A stretch of DNA of 64,000 bases from positions 2,318,552 to 2,382,551 of the forward strand of contig NC_133499.1 of NCBI RefSeq assembly GCF_025370935.1, written 5' to 3'. The DNA comes from Choristoneura fumiferana (Eukaryota > Arthropoda > Insecta > Lepidoptera > Tortricidae). The notes under the pieces are model-generated. The model saw nothing but the letters and a program-made list of their open reading frames with translations. It searched no databases and was not told the DNA's origin. Positions 44,633 through 56,019 of this stretch are shown here, one piece after another. A program made the translations under genes and the position numbers. Numbering within the stretch: the first letter of the stretch is position 1; every line of letters starts with the position of its first letter.

Positions 44633-46521
44633 ACAGTCTTATTCATAAAAAAACCTTAATTGAGGTTTGATCGGTCTGTTACTTAGCAGACTGATTAAGC
44701 TTAATAGACGGTTGTCAAGAAGTATGATTCATAAACACTTGCTAGCAGTCTGCTAGTTGTTGAGCTGCTGATAGACGGATTAGACGCGTTATGTTGGCCA
44801 CCTTGACAAATCAGACAAAAAATGGCCTAATCGATAATTAAATTAAAAATTGACAGCAGTGACAGCAAATTAGCAGGAAAAAAAATAAAAAGCGAGATGT
44901 TTGTTTTCCCGCCATTTCCGATTCGCATGTTTATGTTGTGCAAAAAGCCATAATTATGTTAATCATCCTATTTTTTTTTCATATTTATTGTTAACTAGCT
45001 TTTGCCCGCGACTTCGTCCGCGTGGAATAGTAACTTTGGGAAGTATTTTATTTATTTAGGATACCCATTTTGCCAATAACACATAGAAACTTCTACGTTT
45101 TACTGAAAATAATCTACTTAAAAACATTGCTATAAATATAAACTTTTTTTTTGTTCTTCCATCCATCCATTCATCCATCCATGTTCTTTAGTAAAACATA
45201 AATATTTTGCGGGAAGCCACATTTTAACAATACGACGTGTATTCTACCCTGCCAACACATAAGGAGTACTTAATTCTTCATAGTGGACTCTTGACACCTT
45301 ACGTCCTTTATTGTAAGTTAGGAGGGTAGGATTATAATTAAGACGGCATTTTTACTAAGCATAGCTATACATATTTCCGATAAATATACTCATAGTATTT
45401 GTTTGGAATTCCTTAAGAAATTTCATCCCCATATTTTCAAGTAATAAATAGGTAAAAATTTTAAAGCGCCGGAAAAAATGCTTTTTAGGGTTCCGTAGCT
45501 CAAAAGGAAAAAATGGAACCCTTATAGGATCACTTTGCTGTCCGTCCGTCCGTCTGTCGGTCAAGACCCTTTATCTCGTAAACGCGCGGAGTATCGGTAT
45601 TTAGTTGAAATTGAAACCCTAAACTCAGGTTAATAGTCCCGAAAGCTGTGAAAAATCAAACTTCTAAGTCAAGGCAATCAAAAGCTACAGTCATTAAAAA
45701 GGTGTTTCCATGTAAATCGCCTTAACAGAAAAAGTAATAGGGTACTACCGGCTATCCTGGAAACTTGGAATTTTGCATAAAGAGCTCTTATAGTAGCACA
45801 ATAAAAAATAAAAATCTGAAAATTATAATTTTTCATGTCTGACTGTTGTTAACACTGCATCATCCCCCCTGCTATCATCCCCTCTGCTAACATCACCTCA
45901 CAGGTAAAATTTTCAAAAACGTGCCGTGCGTGCGTGCCGTTTTACGTGCCGAAATGCCAAGTTTCATAAAGAACCATCGATTTATCTTCGACAATGACGA
46001 TCTTCCATATAAACTTTCATCCCCTATTTCACCCCCTCACAGGAAGAATTAAAAAAAAAACCGCGCGAATGAATATCTATTTATCTCTTATCACGTGCCC
46101 AAATGCCAAGTTTCATAGAGATTCATCGACATATCTTCAACAATGATGATCTTCCATATAAACTTTCATCCTCTATTTCACACTCAAAGGAAGAGTTTAA
46201 AAAACGCGCGAAAAAATATCTATTTACTTCTTATCACGTGCCGAAATGGCAAGTTTAATAAAGATTCATAATGACGACCTTCCATATAAACTTTCATCCC
46301 CTATTTCACCTAACAGATCGAATTTTAACAAAAGCTCAAACAAATTTTAGATTTATTTCTTACTAGCTTATGCCCGCGACTACGTCTGCGCGGATCTAGG
46401 TTATCGCGCGGTGGCGCCCTCTACCGGAATAAAAGGTATCCTATGTTGATCCTTGGGGTTCAAACTACCTATATACCAAATTTCATCAAAATCGGTTCAG
46501 TGGTTTCGACGTGAAAGGGTA

Positions 46522-46562
<41 letters not shown>

Positions 46563-46793
46563 GTTACTTTCGCATTTATAATATTAGTAGGGATTAAGTG
46601 CCGAAATGCAAAGTTTCATGGTTTTATCTTCGACAGCGACGAACTTCCACCTTATAAACTTTCACCCCCTATTTCAACCCCTTAAAGCCTTTATTTCGCG
46701 ATAAAAGATAGCCTATGTTCTTTCCCAAGGTCTATTCTATCTCTGTACCAAATTTCATCAAAATCGGTTCAGCGGTTTAGGCGTGAAAGCGTA

Positions 46794-46834
<41 letters not shown>

Positions 46835-47106
46835 GTTACTTTCGCATTTATAATATTATTATAGTATGGAAGTATGGATTAGTATAAATAGTATGGATAG
46901 TATGGATTAAGTGCCTAAATGCAAAGTTTCATGGTTTTATCTTCGACAGCGACGAACTTCCACCTTATAAACTTTCACCCCCTATTTAAACCCTTTAAAG
47001 CCTTTATTTCGCGATAAAAGATAGCCTATGTTCTTTCCCAAGGTCTATTCTATCTCTGTACCAAATTTCATCAAAATCGGTTCAGCGGTTTAGGCATGAA
47101 AGCGTA

Positions 47107-47139
<33 letters not shown>

Positions 47140-47509
47140 GTTACTTTCGCATTTATAATATTAAATAGTATATAGTATATAGTATGGAAGTATGGATAGT
47201 ATGGATTATTGTTGCTAATTTAGAGGATTTTTAAATACAAATTCCTGAAAATAATTTTTCCAGTTTTTTTTTAATCTTTGCGTAGCCCTGCCTTCACTAT
47301 ATATATCTTGGTTTTTTGCTCTTGTCAAAGTCAGCTGTTCAAACTTGTGGCGGCCATTTTGTGACTTAGCAGGGAGATAAAGGAGGGTCTACGGTCCTCT
47401 AACTTTAGCAGAGCCTTGATCGACTGATTAGCGCTAACAGACGTTTATGAATCATGTTTTTTAGCATCGGGCCTTCAAGGAGGCTCTAACTTTTTATGAA
47501 TAAGGCTGT
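44633..47509. mobile_element. possible long MITE-like element with TTATTCATAAA ends
   Basis: The left end is CAGTCTTATTCATAAAAA and the right end is its inverse, TTTTTATGAATAAGGCTG. A second pair of blocks (TGATTCATAAAC near 44725 and GTTTATGAATCA near 47445) strengthens the inverted relation. The inside is filled by other repeats, three with ACAG tails. Distance between ends is 2.9 kb. It could also be two separate copies in opposite orientation. Confidence 0.45.
46400..47165 (+). repeat. three RTE/SINE-type 3' tails with (ACAG)n
   Basis: Three copies in the same orientation end at about 46592, 46862 and 47165. Each has CCAAATTTCATCAAAATCGG, TTCAGCGGTTT, an (ACAG)n microsatellite (46520-46561, 46793-46834 and 47108-47138) and AGTTACTTTCGCATTTATAA. 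The second and third are nearly the same over about 250 bp, which suggests local duplication. Confidence 0.75.
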
Positions 47510-48490
47510 ATGTAAGTCAGCATAAATTGTCACAATAGTGGTGGTTTAGAACGAATCTGCTAATATTAATTTAATAATAATTACCTCCTTATTAGGGGTC
47601 CGGAGCCAAAATGGCAAAAACGGAACCCTTATAGTTTCGCCATGTCTGTCTGCCTGTCTGTCGGTCTGTCTGGCTGTCCGTCCGCGGCTTTGCTGAAGCC
47701 AGCACGGATTGCTGAACCCAGGTCCTCAGCAATCCGTGCTAAGTGCTATAACCCCTACACCACCGCTGGACAGGAATCTAGACACGAATTTTTTCCTATG
47801 CATACATATCTCATATCTGGGTTCGATTCCCAGCGCTGGTCTCTTTTCTGGTTTTACTGTGCATCCATGTCTCAGTTTGTATTTCGGATATGGTTTTACT
47901 GAACTGTTTACGGAACCCTTCATGTACGAGTCCGACTCGCACTTGACCAATTTTTCTAAAATATTTACTGTTTATTTCCCTTCTCAGACGTAAGTATACT
48001 TTATTTCTTGTAAAAAAAGTTGACAACCCTACACATACGGGCTTACTGTTTCAGGTTAATAATAACTCGGCTGAACTATACCGGGACTTACCCGGGGAAT
48101 TCCCCGCGCTTTTGTAAACACATTTAATTGTAGTCTTTATTACAAAGCTATAAGGTCTTATATAAGCTCGCATGTAGCGCCACGTGCCACTGATTGCTGT
48201 TTCATTGACTTTAATGTCAAGCGATAAGCATTTGAATAATGTTACGACACTTTTAGGGTTACGTAAATCATAACCTGAACAAATTAGAAAAGTTGGAAAC
48301 TTCTAAACATTATCGCTTCAAAGTTAAAATCTCAAAAACGGCTGAACCGATTTTATTGAAGCATAGCTTGCAAGAAACCTTAATAAAACTTATTTTCTCA
48401 AAAATGTCCGTAAAAGTTGACATTATTCTTTACATATCAGAAGGTGAAGTGCATAGTTTATGGTCAGCGAAAAATTAAAAAGTTAAAAAG

Positions 48491-48537
48491 ATTGCAGGCG
48501 CGCTAGCTCGACAATAATGAATTAGCGCGCCTGCAAT
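48491..48537. repeat. perfect 15-bp stem hairpin
   Basis: ATTGCAGGCGCGCTA at 48491-48505 pairs with TAGCGCGCCTGCAAT at 48523-48537. The loop is 17 bases. It is GC-rich in AT-rich DNA. Confidence 0.75.
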
Positions 48538-48847
48538 TAGTCACATTTTTTTTTAAAGTTAAAAAGGCCATGGAAATTTTGGCACAAGTCGTATACAGCC
48601 AAGTCTAATGGCCGGTATCAGATATTTTGTTGGAACTCCGGACTTTTTCTATTGGGTCTGAAATAGCTTGTGGTGTTTTCGGTGGAAAAATACACCTGCA
48701 GTTTATTTTTAATGAAAAAAGGCGGGAAAGCATAAGAAAAATATTGGAATAAAATTAAATTTTATAATATATTTTGAGAAAAAGTTTATACTATTTCAGA
48801 ATTATTCACCATTTTTGAGAAAAGCTTTATATTAGTCTCGGCTGGAA

Positions 48848-48930
48848 AAGCAATTGCTGGCTTCGTATTAGTTAAACGGACTCGCAAGCTCGTCCGTTTA
48901 ATACTCATACTCAGCCAGCAATTGCCTACT
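48848..48930. repeat. hairpin with two stacked stems
   Basis: AGCAATTGCTGGCT and later AGCCAGCAATTGCC form the outer stem. TTAAACGGACT and GTCCGTTTAA form the inner stem. The layout suggests a short foldback. Confidence 0.65.
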
Positions 48931-50559
48931 TCCAGACCACGACAATAATCTACTATTTCACCTCACTAGCTCGAAAAAGCTTTCTTTATCCTTCGAAATT
49001 TGCGTGGAAAATCGCTTTTTATCCTCTTGGCTGCAAAGAGTGTTTGAAATTCGAACGTTATCGTGAACGGGTGCCCCCTTGAAAATACATATCGACCGCT
49101 TACTTTCACAACCTCGTATCTGGCCACAAAATTGCTTTAGAATCATCTTTATGTTAAGTATGATAGTGTTGATTAATTGTATACAATTCGGGTAGATACG
49201 AGGTTGAGGAAGTAAGCGTTGAATATAGAAGTGTACACAAAGAAAGTTCGTCATACATTGTTAAAGTAATATTTAAATCTGTTATTTCATTCTTATTACT
49301 AAGCATTTATTTAGTAATAATAAAACTCATTTCAGTTTTCTGAAATTATTCCAAATGTGTCTATAATTACAAAAAAAAATACGTTACAGAACAAACAAGA
49401 AAAAAATAGATATCAAATGATGAAAAGAGATTCGGAAACGCACCCGCAAAAAAAGCACAATGACACGTTCTGAAACGTGGTTTGTCATAAATTATTTCAT
49501 TAATATAAATGCGTTAGTGTTTTCATTCTTGTTATTATTGTTGTTATTTATTAATACCAAAAAAATAGATAACATTTATTTACATTTTGTTCTATTACAT
49601 AAGTTTTTCGTCTTTATTCACAAACATAACGACAAATAGATAGATATGTGATCAAATTCAGAATGCACCTACTGGAGGGGAAAAAGTTAACAATGTCAAT
49701 ATTACCAATTCTAATAATAATTATTTTAACTTTGAGTAGGTTTAGCTACTAGCATAATGAAATGTAAATAGTACTTGGCTAACTCACTATCAACGTCCAA
49801 CCCAAACCCTGGATCTAGAAAGCTGAACTTTTACTTGGACTTCGAAATTCCCTCTTTTTATGAAGACAAGACCGTGAATGTATTTTGACATATTTCTATG
49901 GGACGAGAATTCTGAGATTTAGCAAAAGCCACTGGCATAAGCTAGCTAGCGTAACCTGAAATTGATTTATAAGAGTGTTCAATTTATTTTCTTTCATCTA
50001 CCTACTATTTTTCTCGTAAAGTTGTTTAGCATCTCGTGCCTTCGAAACCCTCGACTACGCTCAGGATTCTTCTTTTGAACCACTCGCTTCGCTCGTGGTT
50101 CAATCCTAGAATCCTTCCCTTGCTCAGGTTTCAATATAAGCACTCGTGCCAAACAGTTACTTTCCAGCCTTGCATAACAAATAATTATTTTTACCCCGAC
50201 GCAAAAGAGGGGTTATTTAAGTTTGCCGCCGTCTGTACTAGTAACATCGTAGCTCTCAAAAGGATGGACCGATTTCCATGCGGTTTTTATGACGTGAAAG
50301 CGAGTTTCTTTACGGTGGTTCATTAAAATAGGTTCAGTCGTTTTTGACATATTGAACTTGAACTTTAAAATTACAATATGGGGGGTTTTGTAAGTGGTTA
50401 GGTTATGACTAAGATCAGGACTTTGCAAACACTGGATTTTCAAAGATACCTGCAAATTAGTAGGTAGGTACATACTGTCTATGCACGAATCCGACTCGCA
50501 CTTGGCCGGTACTTTTATCAGAAACTTGTTTTGTTCGTACCGAATACCTAAATGTAATC

Positions 50560-51400
50560 AGTTATAATATCACAGTATAAAAATAATAAAATCCTACTAA
50601 TATTATAAATGTGAAAGTTTGTGAGTGAGTGAGTGAGTGAGTGAGTGAGTGAGTGAGTATGTTTGTTACTTTTTCACGCTTAAACGGCTGGACGGATTTG
50701 GATGAAATTTGGCGGAAAGTTAGTTTATAACCTGGATTAAAACATAGGATACTTTTTATCCCGATATTCCCACGGGATAGGGATAAAATCTCGAAACAAC
50801 AACCGCTAGGCTTAGAGTCATGAAATTTGGTATGTAGGTAGTTGGACGTCTGGAATAAAACATAGGTGACTTTTTGACCCGATATTCCCACGGGATACCT
50901 AGGGATAAAATCTTGAAATAACAACCGCTGGGCTTTGAGCAATGAAATTTAGTATGTAGGTAGCTGGACCTCTGGAATAACACATCTAGGCTACTTTTTA
51001 CTCTGATATTCCCACGGGATAGGGATAAAATCTCGAAATAACAACCGCTGGGTTTAGAGTCATGAAATTTGGTATGTAGGTATTTAGATGTCTGAAATAA
51101 CACACAGGCAACTTTTTGACTCGATATTCCCACGGGATACCTAGGGATAAAATCTTGAAATAACAACCGCTGGGCTTTGAGCAATGAAATTTAGTATGTA
51201 GGTAGCTGGACCTCTGGAATAACACATAGGCTACTTTTTATTCCGATATTCCCACGGGATAGGGATAAAATCTCGAAATAACAACCGCTGGGCTTAGAGG
51301 CATGAAATTTGGTATGTAGGTAGCCGGACGTCTGGAATAACACATACGCTACTTTTTATCCCGATATTTCCACGGGATAGTTTTGTAACTAAGGGACCCC
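50560..51400. repeat. microsatellite-led tandem array, about 121-bp unit
   Basis: A (GTGA)n run at 50623-50658 is followed by about five units carrying CCCACGGGATAGGGATAAA, TCTCGAAATAACAACCGCTG and GAAATTTGGTATGTAGGTAG. Unit lengths vary by a six-base insertion (CCTAGG). Long open frames on the minus strand (50562-51225) reflect the repeats and are not a gene. Confidence 0.75.
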
Positions 51401-51943
51401 ATACATCCGTGTATTATTGTTATTATTATTTTGTATTTTTTTCTTTAATTGTATACTTACTGTAACTTTTAAGTATTTTATTTGTACTTATTTTATTTTG
51501 AAAAAATGACTTTCTGCCAAGCTTCTTGCGGCGCATTCTTCTTGGCAATGATGGTCTTTCCGAAAGTGCTGGTATTTAAAAAAATTACGTGTAAAAGTGC
51601 CCATTGCGGCCTATTTACTGAATAAATGATATGAATTTGAATTTGGATAGGGAAAAATTTTGAAATTTTAGCACTGGGTTTAGAGTCTTGAATTTTGTAC
51701 AGTTATTCGCAACACAACCTCAATGAAGACCACGATATAAATTTGGAAATTTCCAGTGGAATTTTGTAAAATCCCGAAAATTTCAATTGCAACTACCAGA
51801 CCGAATAGTTTACGCTTGCGAAGCCGCGGGTAAAAGCTAGTAATATAATATAACATACTACAAAAAACCATGAAAATAATTTTCTACCAGTCTGAAGTCG
51901 GTGCCTCAGCACGAGACAGCAGGAGTGATTGAAGCCCAATATA

Positions 51944-53697
51944 CAGTGGTGGTCATGTAATTAAGAACGATTTGAAGTTCCAGATTATTTTTAACTAAAT
52001 CATGTCATGTGTAGTCGTGGTTCCTTCTTAGAAGTAACTAGTTACGTTATGAAACAGCCACATGAATAGAGCAAACGGGATTAAGAATAAAGAATAAAAT
52101 TGCTGACAATTTTTTACAAATTTTGTTTTTATTCTCTTTAGTAACAAATTAAAATAGTAATGAAGCTGGACAAATAATTAAGAACGATTTATTGAACTGC
52201 TCGAAAGTTTTTTTATTTGAAACTTAGATTAACTAAATCACACTAACGTGAAGTTTGTACACAAAAAAAAGCAATTTAATACATTTTAACTAAAATTAAT
52301 AGTTAGTAGCATGTCCACGGCTTTTTATTACTGCCTTACACCGGCGAGGCACTGAATCTATCAATTTTTGACATTTCGCAAGAGAGATAGAGTTCCATTC
52401 TTCTAAGAATACGTCATACAGTTCTCTTAAATTGCCACACTGTCGATTTGAAACCTTTTTCTTGACTTCGCACCAAAGATGCTCTATTGGGTTAAGATCG
52501 GGGCTGTTGGCTGGCCAATCTAAGACAGAAACTGATTGCGATGTGAGGAATTCCTTAACGGTACGTGCAGTATGCTTGGGATCATTGTCATGCTGGAATG
52601 TCCAAATAACCGGAAGCACGCCTTCAGCATATGGTAACATTGTTTCTTCCAGTATGTTTTTGTATTGAAATTGATCCATGTTTCCTTCTATCAGCCTAAC
52701 AGGTCCAACACCATGTCCAGAAAACATCCCCAAATTTTCACATTTCCTCCGCCATGCTTTAAAGTCACTTTTGTGTACTTTGGGTCGAATGCTTTATTTG
52801 AAGGCCATCTTACATATCGTTTGCCATCAGAACATACCCTATTTATTTTTGTCTCGTCAGAAAAAAGAACGTTTTTCCACTGTCTGACTGTCCAGTTTTC
52901 ATATCTTCTTGCAAATGCAAGCCGGGCTTGCCTATGACACCGTTTCAACATAGGCACCTTCCTTGCTATCCTTCCGTGCAACTTTTCTTCTACCAAACGC
53001 CTTCGAATAATGCGTGCCGAGATTGCTGAAGGGTTGTTTTCGCCAAAATATTTTTTTCTTAACTCATTAGACGGCATTAGACCCTTTAAAAGGATTTTGT
53101 TTTGCCAAACGAACGATATTTCGATCATCTCGACGAGATGACTTTCATTGTCTAGGTACACGCGGAACATTTGAAGTAGTTTGATACGTGGCAAAATGCT
53201 TTATGGCGTGGAAAACCATAGTTTTTGAACATTGCAGATGATCGGCTATGTGTTTATACGACCAATTCTTGTCGCGAAGTTTTAGTATTACTTCTCTTGT
53301 AGATTTATCACAACTTTTATTTTTCCCCATTGTTTTTATATGAAGCAATCGCCTTTAAGACTTTTACGGCACTAAATGGCGCCAAAATTATTCGAATAAT
53401 AACCTAAAACCACAAAGCGGCCGTCCGTTCTCTATATAAATTTGAATAAAAAATAAACTATTCAGCGTTCTTAATTATATGACCAGCCAGTAAGTAGTAA
53501 TACTAGGTTTAGATGTAATGTATAAAGTTTATATATTTATTTTTTAGCCAATTATATGTATAAATAAATTTACCGCTAGTACGGAAAGTTTTACGATACC
53601 GAGAGAAGTACAAAAATATACATGCAGTTAGTAACACTTGTCAGTTTGAAAAAATCTTCTCCATAAAAAATCGTTCTTAATTATATGACCACAACTG
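51944..53697 (-). mobile_element. Tc1/mariner transposon (DD34E), about 1.75 kb
   Basis: Terminal inverted repeats of about 29 bp: CAGTGGTGGTCATGTAATTA at the left and, inverted, TAATTATATGACCACAACTG at the right. TA is duplicated at 51942-51943 and 53698-53699, the usual Tc1 target. The minus strand encodes a broken transposase. Element length is typical for Tc1. Confidence 0.93.
52296..53348 (-). pseudogene. Tc1-type transposase, two frameshifts
   Basis: The first frame (53348-53145) has the helix-turn-helix DNA-binding part (STREVILKLRDKNWSYKHIA). The second (53194-52691) has the second helix-turn-helix and the first catalytic Asp (LFSDETKI). The third (52733-52296) has the second Asp (QHDNDPKHTAR) and, 34 residues later, the Glu (NSPDLNPIEHLW), so it is DD34E. 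Frame breaks lie near 53190 and 52720; the latter looks like one base missing in a T-run. As sequenced it is inactive. The gene would otherwise be about 340 codons, which is normal for the family. Confidence 0.92.
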
Positions 53698-54043
53698 TAC
53701 CTACTCGTATAGTTGTAGGTGAGGTAGACGAGTATAGGTCCACTCCTGCTGGCTCGCGCTGAGGCATAGACTTCAGACTGGTAGAAAAATATTTTCATGC
53801 TTTTTTGTAGTAGGTTAAATTTTTTGTTATAATTTTTTTAATGCAACGCGAACGTCAATAAAGACGATGTAGGTCCCACGGAAATTTTGTAAAATTCCGA
53901 AATTTCAATTCAACTGAAGAATGGTTTATGCGTGCGAAGCTGCGGGTAAACTGTTTCTAGTGATATTTATTTATTAAAAAAAAAAAAACTAGTGTAAACA
54001 TAAAGGTACTGCCGGCTGACTGTGTACCCGTTGTTTGGTACAG

Positions 54044-54225
54044 ACGGCGTTGCAGATGTCGATCCGGCACAACTCGTCGGTGGAGTGCACGCGCGAGCTG
54101 CTGCGGCGGGGCGCGGACCCGTTGCTAGGCGACGGCGAGGGCCGCAGCGCGCTGCACCATGCCGCCGCCGCCGCCGCGCCCGCGCACCTGCTCGCCGTGC
54201 TCGAACACTGCGACCACCAGCCCAG
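54044..54225 (+). CDS. ankyrin gene exon 3
   Basis: The acceptor is GTACAG. The exon encodes TALQMSIRHNSSVECTRELL, RRGADPLLGDGEGRSALHHA, then an Ala run and HLLAVLEHCDHQPR (last codon split). This covers the second ankyrin repeat and most of the third. It is 182 bases, very GC-rich, with a GCC run coding for the alanines. The donor is AG/GTCTGT at 54226, weaker than the other donors. The frame stays open into the intron to 54445, so retention or a later donor would add residues. The next exon fits the donor at 54226. Confidence 0.88.
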
Positions 54226-54436
54226 GTCTGTACAGCTCCGACCAGGTCAAACGTGTATAGGCCAGAGCAACCTAAGTGTGGTCAGGCCAGAGCAGCCCAG
54301 GTGTGTACAGACCAGAGCAGGCCAGGTGTGTACAGGCCCAAGCAGGCCGAGTGTGTTCAGCCAGAGTAGCCCAGGTGTGTACAGACCAGAGCAGGCCAGG
54401 TGTGTACAGACCCCAGCAGCCCTGGTGTGTGCTCAT
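54226..54436 (+). repeat. splice-donor-like minisatellite, about 25-bp unit
   Basis: Directly from the exon 3 donor onward, about eight units of 23-27 bp repeat CCAGGTGTGTACAG-like text. The first unit is the real exon end, CCCAG/GTCTGTACAG. At least four later units contain CCAG/GTGTGT, an equal or better donor match. Between donors the spacing is mostly 24-25 bases, so each would give a different frame. Confidence 0.85.
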
Positions 54437-54921
54437 GCAGTCTAAGACGGTGTATAGAGCGATTCACAAGAGTTGGCTCGAATGAATGTAACGAAAGTAA
54501 TGTCACTTTGTTATTGTGTGTGCCGTTCGTGTGATTTTCTACCGGCGAGGCGTGACGAGAATAGAAAATTTAATGGCGGCGCCCGCAGCGGACTGCGGCG
54601 GCTCGCGTCGGGCGCGCGATAATACATACAAAGTTCAATTCTCGTCTCGCCTCGCCGGTGGAAATCACCATCAAACCAGGACCTCCTAATATTTTGTAAG
54701 CTAGTTCATAATCATCGTCCAGAAGACGTCTTTTGTTGAACAAAAGCTGTCTTAGAACACCGCACACACCACAATGAATGATATGTACATTTCTACTTAC
54801 ATCCAAAGGTTTCCCGCAACCTCGCAATTAGACGCACATGGATGCGTGCTAAAGAGGCTACGCGAGTGTACGAGTATACTGAACTGAACTTGGCGTTAAC
54901 GTTCTAATTGTTACGTTACAG
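54437..54921 (+). other. rest of intron 3 with long hairpin
   Basis: Positions 54537-54665 form a hairpin: TTCTACCGGCGAGGCG and CGAGAAT are mirrored by ATTCTCG and CGCCTCGCCGGTGGAA. The loop is CpG-rich. The minus frame 54570-54827 (LLFNKRRLLDDDYELAYKI) overlaps it and could be a transposase scrap of a MITE, but the case is weak. Exon 4 follows a TTACAG acceptor. Confidence 0.55.
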
Positions 54922-55034
54922 GCAAGTGTTGCAGAACAACCAGGATGTCTGGAGACCTGAGCTCGAGAACTTGCCGGACAAAGAGATCGCGAAGTATTTA
55001 TACGAAAAAATCGGCGAGCTGTTTGATGACCAAG
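54922..55034 (+). CDS. ankyrin gene exon 4
   Basis: Encodes (R)QVLQNNQDVWRPELENLP, DKEIAKYLYEKIGELFDDQ and the first base of a Gly codon. It is a linker between ankyrin repeats with an acidic, helix-forming stretch. It is 113 bases. The acceptor is TTACAG and the donor GTATGT. Base composition is much less GC-rich than in exons 3 and 5. Phases match on both sides. Confidence 0.87.
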
Positions 55035-55609
55035 GTATGTATCAGTATCCTAGTAAACTAGTAAGTAAGTTGTATCAGTCACGCCGACAAATTGGCATAA
55101 TAAAAAAATAACTTTTATGTTACCTCCCATAGACGTAAAGTGGGGGTGATTTTTTTTTCTCGACTAACCCCATAGTGTGGGTCATAAAACAATAATGCCA
55201 ATAGACGTGTCTGTCAATTTGAAAGTTCGACTTTAGCGACATGACATGAGGCGACATATTAATTTGATAGGAACTTGTTTAAAAATTGATAGACTAGTTA
55301 TTTTGCTGATGGTACATTACAATCAGTGACTGAACAATCAATCATCCCCTGTCTGACTAAGTAGCAAGTAGTCTAAAACCGATCACTTACTTTAAGACAA
55401 CTTGCTACCGAGACCAGTTGCTTCTTAGACCATTTGCTTCTCAGAGCAGTTGTTTTTTAGACTATTTGCTTTGTAGACGAAACGACACAAAAGCCGCGTT
55501 CACATGTATCTGTTGTGTTGTTGTGACGGCTTGTGTTGTGTATAACACGACAGATGAATGTGAATGCGGCTCAACTCTATTTGACGGTATTTGTGTTGGG
55601 CATGGGCAG
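55035..55609 (+). other. intron 4 with repeat pieces
   Basis: Holds a piece of the GGCCAAGAGCGTG family (55085-55180), a TTGCTTCT-rich repeat (55370-55480) and a hairpin at 55492-55571 ending only about 39 bases before exon 5. No gene is seen. Confidence 0.6.
55492..55571. repeat. short MITE-like hairpin next to exon 5 acceptor
   Basis: AGCCGCGTTCACATG at the left is mirrored by CATTCACATTC-type text and AATGCGGCT at the right, with ATCTGTTGTGTTGT and ACACGACAGAT inside. About 80 bp. It overlaps the likely branch-point zone of the exon 5 acceptor. Confidence 0.6.
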
Positions 55610-55765
55610 GCAGCACGCCGCTGATGGCGGCGGCGGGCGCGGGGCGCGCGCGCGCTGCGTCCGCGCTGGCGGCGCGCGCGCCGGGCCGCGTGGACGCCGC
55701 GTCGCGCGCCTGCGGGGCCACCGCGCTCTACCGCGCCGTCGCAGCCGCCTGCCTGCACGCTAAAG
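55610..55765 (+). CDS. ankyrin gene exon 5
   Basis: Completes Gly, then STPLMAAAGAGRARAASALA, ARAPGRVDAASRACGATALY, RAVAAACLHAK. TPLMAAA and TALYRAV are the starts of two ankyrin repeats. The exon is 156 bases and the most GC-rich stretch of the window, with many GCGCG runs. The acceptor is GGGCAG and the donor AAAG/GTGACT. Alanine and arginine richness follows from the base composition. Confidence 0.87.
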
Positions 55766-56019
55766 GTGACTATTATCATCTATTATCCTCACTGATGTAT
55801 TAAACTGTAGATCCACAGTCGCGCGTCCGAATATGTCCGAGCCAAATGAGTGCCACTTTGGTAAACCTGGCTTTCTTTTTTCTCAGTACGTTTTCATTTC
55901 ATTACTTTTTAGAGATAAACAAGCAGGTCCATCGAGACTTGGCTAGTTTTTTAGGGTTCCGGAGCCAAAATGGTAAAAACGGAACTCAAAAATATTTTTT
56001 TTAGGGTACCTCCCATAGC

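Larger units (their letters stand above)
51857..53814. mobile_element. foldback element copy D, split by a Tc1 transposon
   Basis: The left arm 51857-51929 is the inverse of 53741-53814 (blocks TGAAGTCGGTGCCTCAGC and GCTGAGGCATAGACTTCA, CTACAAAAAACCATGAAAA and mirrored). The Tc1 element 51944-53697 sits in the loop. Confidence 0.8.
43404..54043 (+). other. intron 2, 10.6 kb, repeat-filled
   Basis: Starts with an inverted pair of a repeat containing GCTACGGTGCCACAG (43500-43605 and 43620-43710). Then come a GGCCAAGAGCGTG-family copy (43800-44310), a long MITE-like region (44633-47509), a GTCTGTCTGTCGGTCTGTC-type repeat with a tRNA-like GGTTCGATTCCC block (47590-47960), hairpins at 48491 and 48848, a foldback at 49070-49230, a tandem array at 50745-51400, and a Tc1 transposon inside a foldback (51857-53814). 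No host gene is seen inside it. Confidence 0.7.

Noticed and set aside
47810..47840. A tRNA gene at GGTTCGATTCCC
   Set aside because: An isolated B-box-like word inside a dispersed repeat, with no cloverleaf.
50562..51225. Minus-strand open frames of 75-142 codons
   Set aside because: They are readings of a 121-bp tandem repeat and repeat the same peptide with each unit.
54035..54445. A separate 136-codon gene
   Set aside because: Its first part is exon 3 of the ankyrin gene and the rest is read-through into the intron minisatellite. No start context or later domain supports it.
54570..54827. Minus-strand 85-codon protein
   Set aside because: It overlaps a hairpin, matches no domain I can name, and lies in an intron. 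It was kept only as a possible transposase scrap.
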